Positions 7,553 to 15,593 of a stretch of DNA of 64,000 bases are shown here, one piece after another. The first letter of the stretch is position 1, and each line of letters opens with the position of its first letter. A program made the translations under genes and the position numbers. The stretch is from Achromobacter pulmonis. GTDB lineage: Bacteria > Pseudomonadota > Gammaproteobacteria > Burkholderiales > Burkholderiaceae_B. The stretch lies in the NCBI RefSeq assembly GCF_002885955.2, contig NZ_POQS01000004.1, positions 193,693 through 257,692 on the forward strand. Direction: 5' to 3'. The notes under the pieces were generated by a model. That model ran no database searches. It saw nothing but the letters and a program-made list of their open reading frames with translations, and was not told the DNA's origin.

Positions 7553-10294
7553 CTACACCGGGTTCGTCCCGGGGCGTATGTCGGAACGTGTCGGCGGCGG
7601 CGCGGCGCGGGCCAACATGGCCAGGATCTCGGGCACGCACGAACCGCAGCCCGTGCCGCAGCCCAGTCCGGATTTCAGCGCGGCCAGGTCGCAGCCCTGC
7701 CCGATGCCGGCCTGGATGGCCGCTACGCTTACGCCATTGCACACGCACACGGTGCGCGAGCGCGCCGCGCCGGCGATGCGGCCGGTCAGCAGCGCCGCCA
7801 CGCCGCGCGGCGCCTCGCCGCCGGCGGCCCATGACAGCAGCGCTTCCTGGGCCCGCAGATCGCCGGTCAGCAGAAAGCCGCGCAGGGCGCCCTGTTCCAC
7901 CCTGACCCGCCGCATCAGGCCGCGCGCCGGATCGTCGAAGGCCACGTCGGGCCGGCGCAGATCCAGCGCGTCCGCCAGGGCGTCCAGCATGGCGGACGGC
8001 GGCGCGGCGGGCGCGGCCAGCCGCAGGCGCACGCCGCCCGCGCCCGCCGGCAGCGCCACGGCGTAGTCGAATCGGCGCAGCCACGGCGCCAGGCGCAGCC
8101 GCAGCGCGGCGGCGTCGCCCTGCAGCCACGCCGCCGCCTGCCATGGCAGGCCGGCGGGTTCGGCCGACACGGCGCAGTGCTTGAGTTCGGGCTGGCGCGA
8201 CAGCGGATCGGCCGCCGGATTGGTCAGCGCGTTCACGCCCAGGCCCGCCATGAACGCGCTGCCCCAGTGCATCGGCAGGAACGCGCAGCCCGGCCTCAAG
8301 CCCTCGTCCGGCTGCGCCGGCGCGACCACGCTGCCCCGGCGCGACGTCAGCCTGGCCAGCGCGCCGGGCTCCAGGCCCAGGCGCCGCATGTCCTCGGGAT
8401 GCAGCGACACCCAGGGTTCCTCGACGTGCCGCGTCAGCGCGCGCGCCAGCGAGGTGCGCGCCATCGTGTGCCAGTGGTCGCGCAGCCGCCCGGTGGTCAG
8501 CTGCAGCGGAAACGCCGGGCTGGCGGCTTCGGCCGCGGGCCGATACGCCAGGTCGATGAAGCGGGCCCGCCCGCCGGGCGTGGCGTACACGCCGTCGCCA
8601 TACAGGCGCGCCGCGCCCCGTCCCTGCCGGTACGGCCATTGCTGCGGCCCGCCGGCTTCCAGCGCGGCGTAGTCCAGCGCGCTGTAGTCCAGGTCTCGGC
8701 CGGCCGTCATGCGGGCGTGCTCGGCGAAGACCTCGGCCTCGTCGCGGTAGCCGAACAGCGCCGCCTTGCCCGGCGCCAGCCTGGCGGCCAGGCGCTGCGC
8801 GACGGCCTGCGCCAGCCGCCAGTCGGGCCGGGCATCTCCAGGCGGCGGGACGGCCGCGCGCACCCGGCTGATGCGCCGCTCCGAATTGGTCACCGTGCCG
8901 GACTTCTCCGGCCAGGTGGCCGCCGGCAGCACCAGGTCGGCATAAGCCAGGGTCTCGGTGCCCGCGTACGCTTCCTGCACGATCACGAATTCCGCGCGCT
9001 CCAGCGCCGCGCGCACGCGGGCCTGGTCCGGCAGCGACTGCGCGGGATTGGTGGCCGCGATCCACAGCAGCTTGATGCGTCCGTCCAGCGCGGCGTCGAA
9101 CATCTCCAGCGCGGTTGCGCCCGGCGCCTGCGGCAAGGCGTCCACGCCCCACAGCGCGGCCGTCTCGCGGCGGTCCCCGGCCGAGGCCGGATCGCGGTGC
9201 CCCGGCAGCAGCGTCGCCATGCCGCCGGCCTCGCGCCCGCCCATGGCGTTGGGCTGGCCTGTCAGCGAAAACGGTCCGGCTCCCGGCCTGCCGATCTGGC
9301 CGGTGGCCAGGTGCAGATGGATCAGCGCGGCATTCTTGTCGGTGCCGCTGGTCGACTGGTTCAGGCCCATGGTGTAGAGCGACAGCGCCGCCCCGGCCTG
9401 GCCGAACCAGCGCGCCGCCTGCGCGATGTCGGCCGCCGGCACGCCGCAGATCTCCTGCGCGGCCGCCGGCGTGCAGGATCGCACCCGCTCCCGCAGCGCC
9501 TCGAAGCCCTCGGTGTGGCGGCGGATGTAGCCGCGGTCGATCAGGTCCTCGTTCACCATGACGTGCAGCATGGCGTGGAACAGCGCCACGTCGGTGCCGG
9601 GCGCCAGCTGCAGGTGCAGGTCGGCGCAGGCCGCGGTATCGGTGCGCCGCGGATCTGCCACGATCAGCTTCATGCCGGGACGGCGCGCGCGCGCCGCCTC
9701 CAGCCGCCGGAACAGCACCGGGTGGGCGTAGGCCATGTTGGAGCCGGCAATCAGCACCGTGTCCGCCAGCTCCAGGTCTTCATAGCAGGCCGGCGGCGCG
9801 TCGGCGCCCAGGGTGCGCTTGTAGCCCGACACCGCGCTCGACATGCACAGGCGCGAATTGGTGTCGATATTGTTGGTGCCCACCAGCGCCCGCGCCAGCT
9901 TGTTGAAGACGGCATAGTCCTCGGTCAGCAGCTGGCCCGACAGATAAAAGCCCACCGAGTCGGGACCGTGGCGCGCGACGCAGTCGGCCAGCCGCCCGGC
10001 CGCGATGTCCAGGGCCTGGTCCAATGCGATGTCGGCCAGCGGCTGGCCGCGGGCCGCGCGCCATTGCGCCGACAGCACGCGCGCGCCGTCGCGCCGCACC
10101 GTGTCGGCCAGCGCCAGTCCCTTGCTGCACAGCCTGCCGCGGTTGGCGGGATGCGCGTCGTCGCCCCGCACGCCCACCACGGCGCCGTCCCGCACCTGCA
10201 CGCGCACGCCGCAGCCGGTGCCGCAATAGCAGCACACCGACGGCACTTCGGCGACGCCATCGGCCGCGGCGGGCCGGATCATGATCGTGTCCAT
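7553..10294 (-). CDS. nasA: Assimilatory nitrate reductase catalytic subunit with C-terminal BFD-like iron-sulfur domain
   Basis: 913-residue molybdopterin oxidoreductase reducing nitrate to nitrite in the cytoplasm. N-terminal [4Fe-4S] ligands are Cys21, Cys24, Cys28 and Cys56 (CCYCGTGC ... GRLCSKG), followed by the bis-MGD domains (NIDTNSRLCMSS, GLNQSTSGTDKN) and the molydopterin dinucleotide-binding domain (LTTGRLRDHWHTMARTS). The last 60 residues hold a BFD-like [2Fe-2S] domain (CVCNGVS ... GLGCGTGCGSC), as in Klebsiella NasA. It starts 3 bp after the stop of nasC, its likely electron donor. No Tat signal, consistent with an assimilatory enzyme. Needs molybdenum cofactor, whose genes lie near 59-63 kb. 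Confidence 0.95.
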   Translation of the reverse strand: MDTIMIRPAAADGVAEVPSVCCYCGTGCGVRVQVRDGAVVGVRGDDAHPANRGRLCSKGLALADTVRRDGARVLSAQWRAARGQPLADIALDQALDIAAGRLADCVARHGPDSVGFYLSGQLLTEDYAVFNKLARALVGTNNIDTNSRLCMSSAVSGYKRTLGADAPPACYEDLELADTVLIAGSNMAYAHPVLFRRLEAARARRPGMKLIVADPRRTDTAACADLHLQLAPGTDVALFHAMLHVMVNEDLIDRGYIRRHTEGFEALRERVRSCTPAAAQEICGVPAADIAQAARWFGQAGAALSLYTMGLNQSTSGTDKNAALIHLHLATGQIGRPGAGPFSLTGQPNAMGGREAGGMATLLPGHRDPASAGDRRETAALWGVDALPQAPGATALEMFDAALDGRIKLLWIAATNPAQSLPDQARVRAALERAEFVIVQEAYAGTETLAYADLVLPAATWPEKSGTVTNSERRISRVRAAVPPPGDARPDWRLAQAVAQRLAARLAPGKAALFGYRDEAEVFAEHARMTAGRDLDYSALDYAALEAGGPQQWPYRQGRGAARLYGDGVYATPGGRARFIDLAYRPAAEAASPAFPLQLTTGRLRDHWHTMARTSLARALTRHVEEPWVSLHPEDMRRLGLEPGALARLTSRRGSVVAPAQPDEGLRPGCAFLPMHWGSAFMAGLGVNALTNPAADPLSRQPELKHCAVSAEPAGLPWQAAAWLQGDAAALRLRLAPWLRRFDYAVALPAGAGGVRLRLAAPAAPPSAMLDALADALDLRRPDVAFDDPARGLMRRVRVEQGALRGFLLTGDLRAQEALLSWAAGGEAPRGVAALLTGRIAGAARSRTVCVCNGVSVAAIQAGIGQGCDLAALKSGLGCGTGCGSCVPEILAMLARAAPPPTRSDIRPGTNPV

Positions 10295-10297
10295 GCG

Positions 10298-11518
10298 CTA
10301 CCCGCCCGCCGCGCTTTCGCCGCCCATGAGCCGGTCGCGCAGCGCGCCTATGCCCCGCCCTTCCCGGATCAGCCGCAAGTACCAGGCGCCGTCGGCGGTG
10401 TCGCCGTACAGGCAGACGCCCACCAGCCTGTCGCCGCGGATGACCAGCTTCTTGTAGACGCCGTCCAGCGAGTCGGCCAGCGTGATGGCTTCGGTCTGCC
10501 CGCCGCCGGCGAATTCGCCGGCGGAGAACAGCTCGATGCCGCTGACCTTGAGTTTGGCCGACGTGACGCTGCCCTGGTAGCGGCCGATGCCGTGCAGCGC
10601 CAGATGATTGGCCGCCACCCGGGCCTGCTCGAACAGCGGCGCCACCAGCCCGTAGGCCGTGCCCCGATGGTTGGCGCATTCGCCCACCGCGTAGACGCGC
10701 GGATCGTAGGTCTGCAAGGTGTCGCTGACCACCACGCCGCGGTTCACGTACAGGCCGCAGCGCTCGGCCAGCTCGGTGTTCGGCCTGACGCCGGCCGCCA
10801 TCACGACCAGATCCGCCGGGATCTCCTCGCCGTCGGCGAAACGCAGCGCGCGCACGCGCCCGTCCGCGCCGCCCAGGATGACCTGGGTCTGGCGCCGCAG
10901 CAGGAATTTCAGCCCGCGCGCCTCCAGGCTGGCGCGCAGCAGCGCCGCGGCCGCGCCGTCCAGCTGCCGGTCCAGCAGCGACGCGCCCAGGTGCACCACC
11001 GACACATCCATGCCGCGCGCGGCCAGGCCGTTCGCGGCCTCCAGGCCCAGCAGCCCGCCGCCGACCACGACCGCGTGCCGGTAGCGCGCGGAAGCGTCGA
11101 TCATCTCGTTCACGTCGCCGATCCCGCGAAAGGCGACCACGCCCCGGAGATCCTTGCCCGGCACCGGCGGCATGTAAGGCGTCGAGCCGGTGGCCAGCAG
11201 CAGCCGGTCGTAGGGCGCGCAGCCGCCCTCGTCGTCCAGCACCCGGCGGCGCGCGCGGTCCACCTCCACCACCTTGCGCCCCATCAGCAGGCGGATGCCG
11301 TGGCGGGCGTACCAGTCCTCGTCGTTCAGCACGATGTCCCGCAGGCTTTGTTCGCCGGCCAGCACGGGCGAGAGCAGGATGCGGTTGTAGTTGGTGTAGG
11401 GCTCGGCGCCGTACACCGTGATGTCGTACAGGTCGGGCGCCAGCTTCAGCAGTTCTTCCAGCGTGCGTATGCCCGCCATGCCGTTGCCCACCACCACCAG
11501 TTTCTGTTTCGCTCTCAT
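10298..11518 (-). CDS. nasC: NAD(P)H/FAD-dependent electron-transfer subunit of assimilatory nitrate reductase (NasC-like)
   Basis: 406-residue pyridine-nucleotide-disulfide-family flavoprotein. FAD motif VVVGNGMAGIRT at 8-19, NAD(P)H motif VVVGGGLLGLEAANG near 150, and the C-terminal FAD motif with YAVGECANHRG. It equals only the reductase half of NirB; the BFD and siroheme nitrite reductase domains of full NirB are absent, so it is best read as NasC passing electrons to NasA. Sits 7 bp after the ABC ATPase gene and 3 bp before nasA. A rubredoxin or nitrite reductase partner is less likely from context. Confidence 0.85.
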   Translation of the reverse strand: MRAKQKLVVVGNGMAGIRTLEELLKLAPDLYDITVYGAEPYTNYNRILLSPVLAGEQSLRDIVLNDEDWYARHGIRLLMGRKVVEVDRARRRVLDDEGGCAPYDRLLLATGSTPYMPPVPGKDLRGVVAFRGIGDVNEMIDASARYRHAVVVGGGLLGLEAANGLAARGMDVSVVHLGASLLDRQLDGAAAALLRASLEARGLKFLLRRQTQVILGGADGRVRALRFADGEEIPADLVVMAAGVRPNTELAERCGLYVNRGVVVSDTLQTYDPRVYAVGECANHRGTAYGLVAPLFEQARVAANHLALHGIGRYQGSVTSAKLKVSGIELFSAGEFAGGGQTEAITLADSLDGVYKKLVIRGDRLVGVCLYGDTADGAWYLRLIREGRGIGALRDRLMGGESAAGG

Positions 11519-11525
11519 GATGCCG

Positions 11526-12395
11526 CTAGGCCGCGGCGCGCGCGGCGCCGGCCTCCTCCAGCGCGACTGGGGCAGCGGCCGCGTCCGCCTGCGCGGCGGC
11601 CGGCGCGCGCTCCGGATTGCCGTAGCGCCGGTGCAGGAAGTCCACCACGGCGGCGCGGCATTGCAGATAGACGGCGTCGTTGGCCAGCCCGACCCGGTCG
11701 CGCGGCCGCGCCAGGGGCACGGGCAGGATGTCGCCGATGGTCGCGGCGGGGCCGTTGGTCAGCATCACGATGCGGTCCGACAGCAGCACCGCCTCGTCCA
11801 CGTCGTGCGTGACCATGATGGTGGTAGTGCGCGTCTGAGCCACGATCTTCAGCAGCTCGTCCTGCAGGTGCGCGCGGGTCAGCGCATCCAGCGCGCCGAA
11901 GGGTTCGTCCATCAGCAGCACGCGCGGCTCGATCGCCAGCGCCCGCGCGATGCCCACGCGCTGCTTCATGCCGCCGGAGATTTCGCGCGGCAGCTTGTTC
12001 TGCGCGGGCAGCAGCCCCACCAGGTCCAGCGCGGCCCGCGTGCGCTGCGCCAGCTGCGGGCGTTTCTCGGCGCCGCCGTACACCCGCTCCACCGCCAGAT
12101 ACACGTTCTGGAAGCAGTTCAGCCAAGGCAGCAGCGAATGGTTCTGGAACACCACGGCGCGGTCCGGCCCGGGACCGGCGATCTCGCGTTCCGCACACAG
12201 CAGCACGCCGCGGGTCGGGCGCGTCAGGCCCGCGATCAGGTTCAGCAGGGTCGACTTGCCGCAGCCGGAATGGCCGATCAGGGTGATGAATTCGCCCTGC
12301 GCCACGGTAAGGTCGATGTCGCGCAGCGCCACGAACGGGCCGCGGCCGGTGTTGAACGTCTGCCCGACGCCTTCGATGCGTACGAATTTCTTCAT
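11526..12395 (-). CDS. nrtD: Nitrate ABC transporter ATP-binding protein (NrtD/NasD type)
   Basis: 289-residue ABC ATPase of the nitrate/sulfonate/bicarbonate group. Walker A GHSGCGKST, Q-loop in VVFQNHSLLPWLNC, signature SGGMKQR, Walker B VLLMDEP and switch histidine in MVTHD are all intact. The C-terminal 40 residues are Ala/Pro-rich and not conserved. ATG at 12395 gives MKKFVRIEGVGQTF; the upstream extension is a shadow of the permease gene. Four bases separate it from nrtB. It would energise nitrate import with NrtB and NrtA. Confidence 0.9.
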   Translation of the reverse strand: MKKFVRIEGVGQTFNTGRGPFVALRDIDLTVAQGEFITLIGHSGCGKSTLLNLIAGLTRPTRGVLLCAEREIAGPGPDRAVVFQNHSLLPWLNCFQNVYLAVERVYGGAEKRPQLAQRTRAALDLVGLLPAQNKLPREISGGMKQRVGIARALAIEPRVLLMDEPFGALDALTRAHLQDELLKIVAQTRTTTIMVTHDVDEAVLLSDRIVMLTNGPAATIGDILPVPLARPRDRVGLANDAVYLQCRAAVVDFLHRRYGNPERAPAAAQADAAAAPVALEEAGAARAAA

Positions 12396-12399
12396 GGCC

Positions 12400-13230
12400 T
12401 CATTCCTCGGTGTAGGTGTAGCGGCGCGCCAGCGCGACCAGCATGGTCTCCAGCAGCAGCCCGACAATGCCGATCACGAAAATCGCGATGACGATGTGGT
12501 CGACCTTCAGGTTGTTCCATTCGTCCCACAGCCAGAAGCCGATGCCGGTGCCGCCGGTCAGCATTTCGGCGGCCACGATCACCAGCCAGGCGGTGCCGAT
12601 GGACAGCCGCACGCCGGTCAGCACGTGCGGCAGCACGGCCGGCAGCAGCACCTTGGTGATGACCTTCCATTCGGACAGGTTCAGGACCCGCGCCACGTTC
12701 AGGTAGTCCTGCGGCACCCGCGCCACGCCGGCCGCGGTGTTGACGATCATGGGCCAGATCGAACAGATGAAGATCGCCCAGATGGCGGCCGGGTCGGCCG
12801 CCTTGAAGAGCAGCAGCCCCAGCGGCAGCCAGGCCAGCGGCGAGACCGGGCGCAGCAGGCTGACGATGGGCGAGAACATCGCGCGCACCGCCGCGTAGCG
12901 GCCGATGACGAAGCCGGCGGGTATGCCGACCAGCGCGGCCAGCCCGAAGCCGATGGCCACGCGCTGCAGCGAGGCCAGCACGTTCCAGCCGATGCCGCGG
13001 TCATTGGGCCCGTTGTCGTAGAAGGGATCGGCGAACAGCTGCACGGCCGCATGCCAGGTGGCGCCCGGCGTGGGGATTTCCGGTATGCGCATCGCCACCG
13101 CCTGCCACAGCAGCACGAACAGCGCGAAGCCGGCCGCCGGCCCCACGATGGCGCGCAGCGCGGACTCCAGGCGCACGCGCCACAGGATGGCGGCTTCGCC
13201 GCCGCCGGACACATTCGTCAAGGTGGACAT
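12400..13230 (-). CDS. nrtB: Nitrate ABC transporter permease
   Basis: 276-residue binding-protein-dependent permease with about six hydrophobic segments and the EAA loop (LNLSEWKVITKVLLPAVLPHVLTGV). Start ATG at 13230 (MSTLTNVSGGGE); the reading frame continues open far upstream but that part is antisense-type shadow of nrtA, not protein. Family resemblance is to NrtB/TauC/SsuC. Located 26 bp after the nrtA frame and 4 bp before the ATPase gene. Confidence 0.9.
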   Translation of the reverse strand: MSTLTNVSGGGEAAILWRVRLESALRAIVGPAAGFALFVLLWQAVAMRIPEIPTPGATWHAAVQLFADPFYDNGPNDRGIGWNVLASLQRVAIGFGLAALVGIPAGFVIGRYAAVRAMFSPIVSLLRPVSPLAWLPLGLLLFKAADPAAIWAIFICSIWPMIVNTAAGVARVPQDYLNVARVLNLSEWKVITKVLLPAVLPHVLTGVRLSIGTAWLVIVAAEMLTGGTGIGFWLWDEWNNLKVDHIVIAIFVIGIVGLLLETMLVALARRYTYTEE

Positions 13231-13256
13231 GGCCACTCCTTTTTTCGTATCGGCGC

Positions 13257-14558
13257 TCAGGCGCGGACCTTGAACCCGTCGGCGTAGGCCGCGGGGTTGC
13301 TGCCGTCCCAGGCCACGCCGTCGATGAGCCTGGAGCTGCGCATCTCGCCGGCCGGCAGCGCCGCGCCGGCCGCCTGCGCGGCCTGCTTGTAGATATCGAT
13401 GCGGTTGACCTGGCGGGCCACCGCCAGGTAATCGGGATGTTCCTTCAGCAGCCCCCAGCGCTTGTGTTGGGTCAGGAACCACATGCCGTCGCTCAGGTAG
13501 GGGAAATTGGCCGAACCGTCGGCGTAGAAGCGCATGGCGTGATCGTCGGTCCAGCGCTTGCCCGCGCCGTCGTCGTAACGGCCCTGCATGCGGTCCACGA
13601 TGGTCGCGGCGTCGGTGTTGACGTAGGACTTGGCGGCGATGGTCTCGGCGGTCTTCTGGCGGTTGGCGGGCGAGGCGTCTATCTATTTGCCGGCTTCGAG
13701 TATGGCGGCGGTGACCGCGCGCGCCGTATTCGGATGGCGCGCGACGAAGTCCGCGCTGGCGCCCAGCACCTTCTCGGGGTGCTCGGGCCAGATGGCCTGC
13801 GAGGTGACCGCGGTGAAGCCGATGCGGTCCTGGATGGCGCGCGCGCCCCAGGGTTCGCCCACGCAGTAGCCGTCCATATTGCCCACGCGCATGTTCGCGA
13901 CCATCTGCGGCGGCGGCACCGTGATGACCCTGGCGTCCTTCATCGGATCGACGCCGTAGGCCGCCAGCCAGTAGTACAGCCACATGGCGTGCGTGCCGGT
14001 GGGAAAGGTGTGCGCGTAGGAGTAGGTGCGCTTCTCGGAAGCCATCAGCCGGGCCAGCGATTCGCCGTCGCGCGCGCCGGCCTCCAGCAGCTTGTTCGAC
14101 AGCGTGATCGCCTGGCCGTTCTGGCTCAGGCCCATCAGCACCGCCATGTCCTTGCGCGGCCCGCCTATGCCCACGTGCACGCCGTAGACCAGGCCGTAGA
14201 GCACGTGCGCCATGTCCAGCTCGCCGTTCATCAGCTTGTCGCGCACCGCCGCCCAGGAGGCTTCCTTCGACGGCTGGATGGTGACGCCGTATTTCTTGTC
14301 TATGCCCAGCACCGAGGCCATCACCACCGACGCGCAGTCGGTCAGCGGGATGAAGCCGATCTTCACCTCGGTTTTCTCGGGCGCGTCGGTGCCGGCGGCC
14401 CAGGCGCCGGCGCGCACCAGCGGATCGACCAGCGACAGCAGGCCGGCGCCGGCGACCGCGCGCGCCGTGCCGCCCAGCCACTTGCGGCGCCCCAGGTCGG
14501 CGCCGGCTTCTGCGCGGGCCGCGGTGTCGGTGGAATGGCTGGCGATGGTTGGCTTCAT
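13257..14558 (-). pseudogene. nrtA: Nitrate-binding protein NrtA, interrupted by an in-frame amber codon
   Basis: Reading from ATG 14558 gives a Tat-like leader (GRRKWLGGTARAVAGAG) and a typical NrtA/NasF nitrate-binding domain (KIGFIPLTDCASVVMA, NMDGYCVGEPWGARA) up to ILEAGK, then TAG at 13683-13685. The same frame resumes at once with IDASPANRQKTAE and runs to a normal C-terminus at 13257, 433 codons in all. The family normally has Trp here (EAGKW), so TGG to TAG is the simplest explanation. The truncated product would have 291 residues and lack the last third of the fold. Downstream genes are intact. A sequencing error or natural suppression remains possible. Confidence 0.85.
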
Positions 14559-14573
14559 GCGTGGCTCCTGGCG

Positions 14574-14626
14574 AAAAAAAACGTCCCGCGCGCCACGGCG
14601 ACCAGGCCGGTGGCGATGCGGAACGT
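14574..14626 (-). terminator. Intrinsic terminator (attenuator) in the nrtA leader
   Basis: On the minus strand, ACGTTCCGC pairs with GCGGGACGT, with an inner CGCCAC/GTGGCG extension, and is followed at once by eight T residues. It lies 16 bp before the nrtA start codon, so it would stop transcription before the operon unless antiterminated. Its 5' arm overlaps the second hexaloop hairpin of the leader. Confidence 0.88.
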
Positions 14627-14680
14627 CGTTGTCCCTTGCCGCGGATCGCGGCGCTTTGCGTGGTCAGCCGCCGTTGGCCG
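14620..14680 (-). promoter_or_regulatory. ANTAR (NasT) target leader: two hexaloop hairpins P1 and P2
   Basis: P1, at 14680-14665, is CGGCC-AACGGC-GGCTG. P2, at 14635-14620, is GGGAC-AACGAC-GTTCC. Both have five-pair stems (one G-U each) and six-base loops with A at position 1 and G at position 4, the defining features of RNA bound by ANTAR proteins. A 29-nt linker contains a small CCGCG/CGCGG hairpin. The 3' arm of P2 (14626-14620) is also the 5' arm of the terminator, so folding P2 should block termination. The cognate protein NasT is encoded divergently next door. Confidence 0.85.
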
Positions 14681-14693
14681 CCCGTTTTCACTC

Positions 14694-14711
14694 AAGCAAA
14701 GACCGTGCCAA
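14694..14711 (-). promoter_or_regulatory. Sigma-54 promoter of the nrt-nas operon
   Basis: Minus-strand TTGGCACGGTCTTTGCTT matches the -24/-12 consensus TGGCAC-N5-TTGCW perfectly. It predicts a start near 14684, giving a leader of about 126 nt that begins just before hairpin P1. Confidence 0.88.
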
Positions 14712-14761
14712 TCGCGAAAAGACCCTGCCGCGCAGGGCGCGCGCCGCCGGACGCCGCGGCG

Positions 14762-14778
14762 CGAACCGACTTGGTGCG
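14762..14778. promoter_or_regulatory. NtrC-like site 1
   Basis: CGAAC-N7-GTGCG, one mismatch from a perfect inverted repeat of NtrC type (consensus arms GCAC/GTGC, 7-bp spacer). Centre at 14770, about 86 bp upstream of the predicted nrtA start and about 108 bp upstream of the predicted nasT start. Confidence 0.6.
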
Positions 14779-14793
14779 CAGTCCGATGCGGCG

Positions 14794-14812
14794 CCGCACC
14801 ATTCCTGTGCGG
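14794..14812. promoter_or_regulatory. NtrC-like site 2
   Basis: CCGCAC-CATTCCT-GTGCGG, a perfect inverted repeat matching the NtrC operator pattern of arms around a 7-bp A/T-containing core. Its centre is 33 bp from site 1, about three helical turns, as in the paired glnA enhancer sites. Confidence 0.72.
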
Positions 14813-14851
14813 GCGCCGCCCCTCGCCGGGCGCGCCCAGGGCGGGACGCGA

Positions 14852-14867
14852 TGGCATGGAACTTGCA
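14852..14867 (+). promoter_or_regulatory. Sigma-54 promoter of nasT
   Basis: TGGCATGGAACTTGCA has the invariant GG-N10-GC spacing with one change from the consensus -24 box. Predicted start near 14878, leaving a short leader with the AGGAGGA ribosome site before ATG 14895. Confidence 0.78.
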
Positions 14868-14894
14868 TGACCGTCTCCATCAGGAGGAAGCGTC

Positions 14895-15476
14895 ATGCTC
14901 AAGGTCATGCTGCTCAACGATGGCGAAGGACGCGCGGCGTCGCTGCGGCAGGTGCTGGCCGCGGCGGGCGTGCGCGTGGTGGCGGAAGCGGCGACCGGCA
15001 TGGATCTCGCCGCCCGCATCGCCCGCGCGGCGCCGGACGTGGTGCTGATCGACAGCGATGCGCCCGGCCGCGACACGCTGGAGGACGTCTGCGTGGCCAG
15101 CGAGCACAGCGACCGCCCGGTGGTGATGTTCACCGGCGACGGCGACCGCGCAACCATACGCGCGGCCCTGCGCGCCGGCGTCGCGGCCTATGTGGTGGGC
15201 GAGGTGCCAGCGGCGCGCATCGAGCCCTTGCTGACCGTGGCCATCGAACGCTTCGCCATGGAAAAGTCGCGCCGCGACGAGCTGCGCGAGACGCGCGAGC
15301 GCCTGGCCGAGCGCCAGGTGGTGGAAAAGGCCAAGGGCATTCTGATGAAGGCCCGCGCGGTCCCGGAAGACCAGGCCCACCGCCTGCTGCGCGAGTACGC
15401 CATGCAGAACCAGAAACGGCTGGGCGAGGCCGCCCGCGAAATCGTGGAGATGAGCCAGTGGCTCAATCGCGCCTAG
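14895..15476 (+). CDS. nasT: NasT-type ANTAR antitermination response regulator
   Basis: 193-residue cytosolic protein. Residues 1-120 form a receiver-like domain with MLLND at strand 1 and VVLIDSDAP holding the likely acceptor Asp; residues about 130-190 form the three-helix ANTAR RNA-binding domain (VVEKAKGILMKARAVPEDQAHRLLREYAM). Members of this family bind paired hexaloop hairpins in nitrate-operon leaders and prevent termination; the matching RNA is in the adjacent nrtA leader. A NasS nitrate sensor, which in other bacteria holds NasT inactive, is not seen beside it; the NrtA homologue could be considered for that role but has lost its C-terminal third. Confidence 0.92.
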   Translation: MLKVMLLNDGEGRAASLRQVLAAAGVRVVAEAATGMDLAARIARAAPDVVLIDSDAPGRDTLEDVCVASEHSDRPVVMFTGDGDRATIRAALRAGVAAYVVGEVPAARIEPLLTVAIERFAMEKSRRDELRETRERLAERQVVEKAKGILMKARAVPEDQAHRLLREYAMQNQKRLGEAAREIVEMSQWLNRA

Positions 15477-15593
15477 GCGCGGCGAGCTAATAAGTTATGG
15501 CTATATGGAATGAAGAAATCAAAAGTTGTGGGGATGAAACCCCGTCCCTATGATCGAAAGACATTTACCCGGGTTCGCCCGAGGCGGGCATTC

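Noticed and set aside
8177-11812. 1211-codon open frame on the plus strand
   Set aside because: Antisense to nasA and nasC, which have complete motifs; high GC content leaves such frames open. Its composition (Arg, Gln, His, Gly rich) is that of a shadow.
13683-13685. Pyrrolysine or other recoding of the TAG in nrtA
   Set aside because: No pyl genes or recoding element in view and the family has Trp here, so a point mutation is simpler.
13231-14691. Open upstream extension of nrtB through the nrtA region
   Set aside because: It is the alternate frame of nrtA; the conserved permease starts at 13230 and the sequence upstream is Arg/Gly-rich shadow. It does not imply a fused protein or a frameshift.
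15480-15593. CysB-type activator site before cysG
   Set aside because: The AT-rich stretch is suggestive, but the motif is too loose to call from one sequence.
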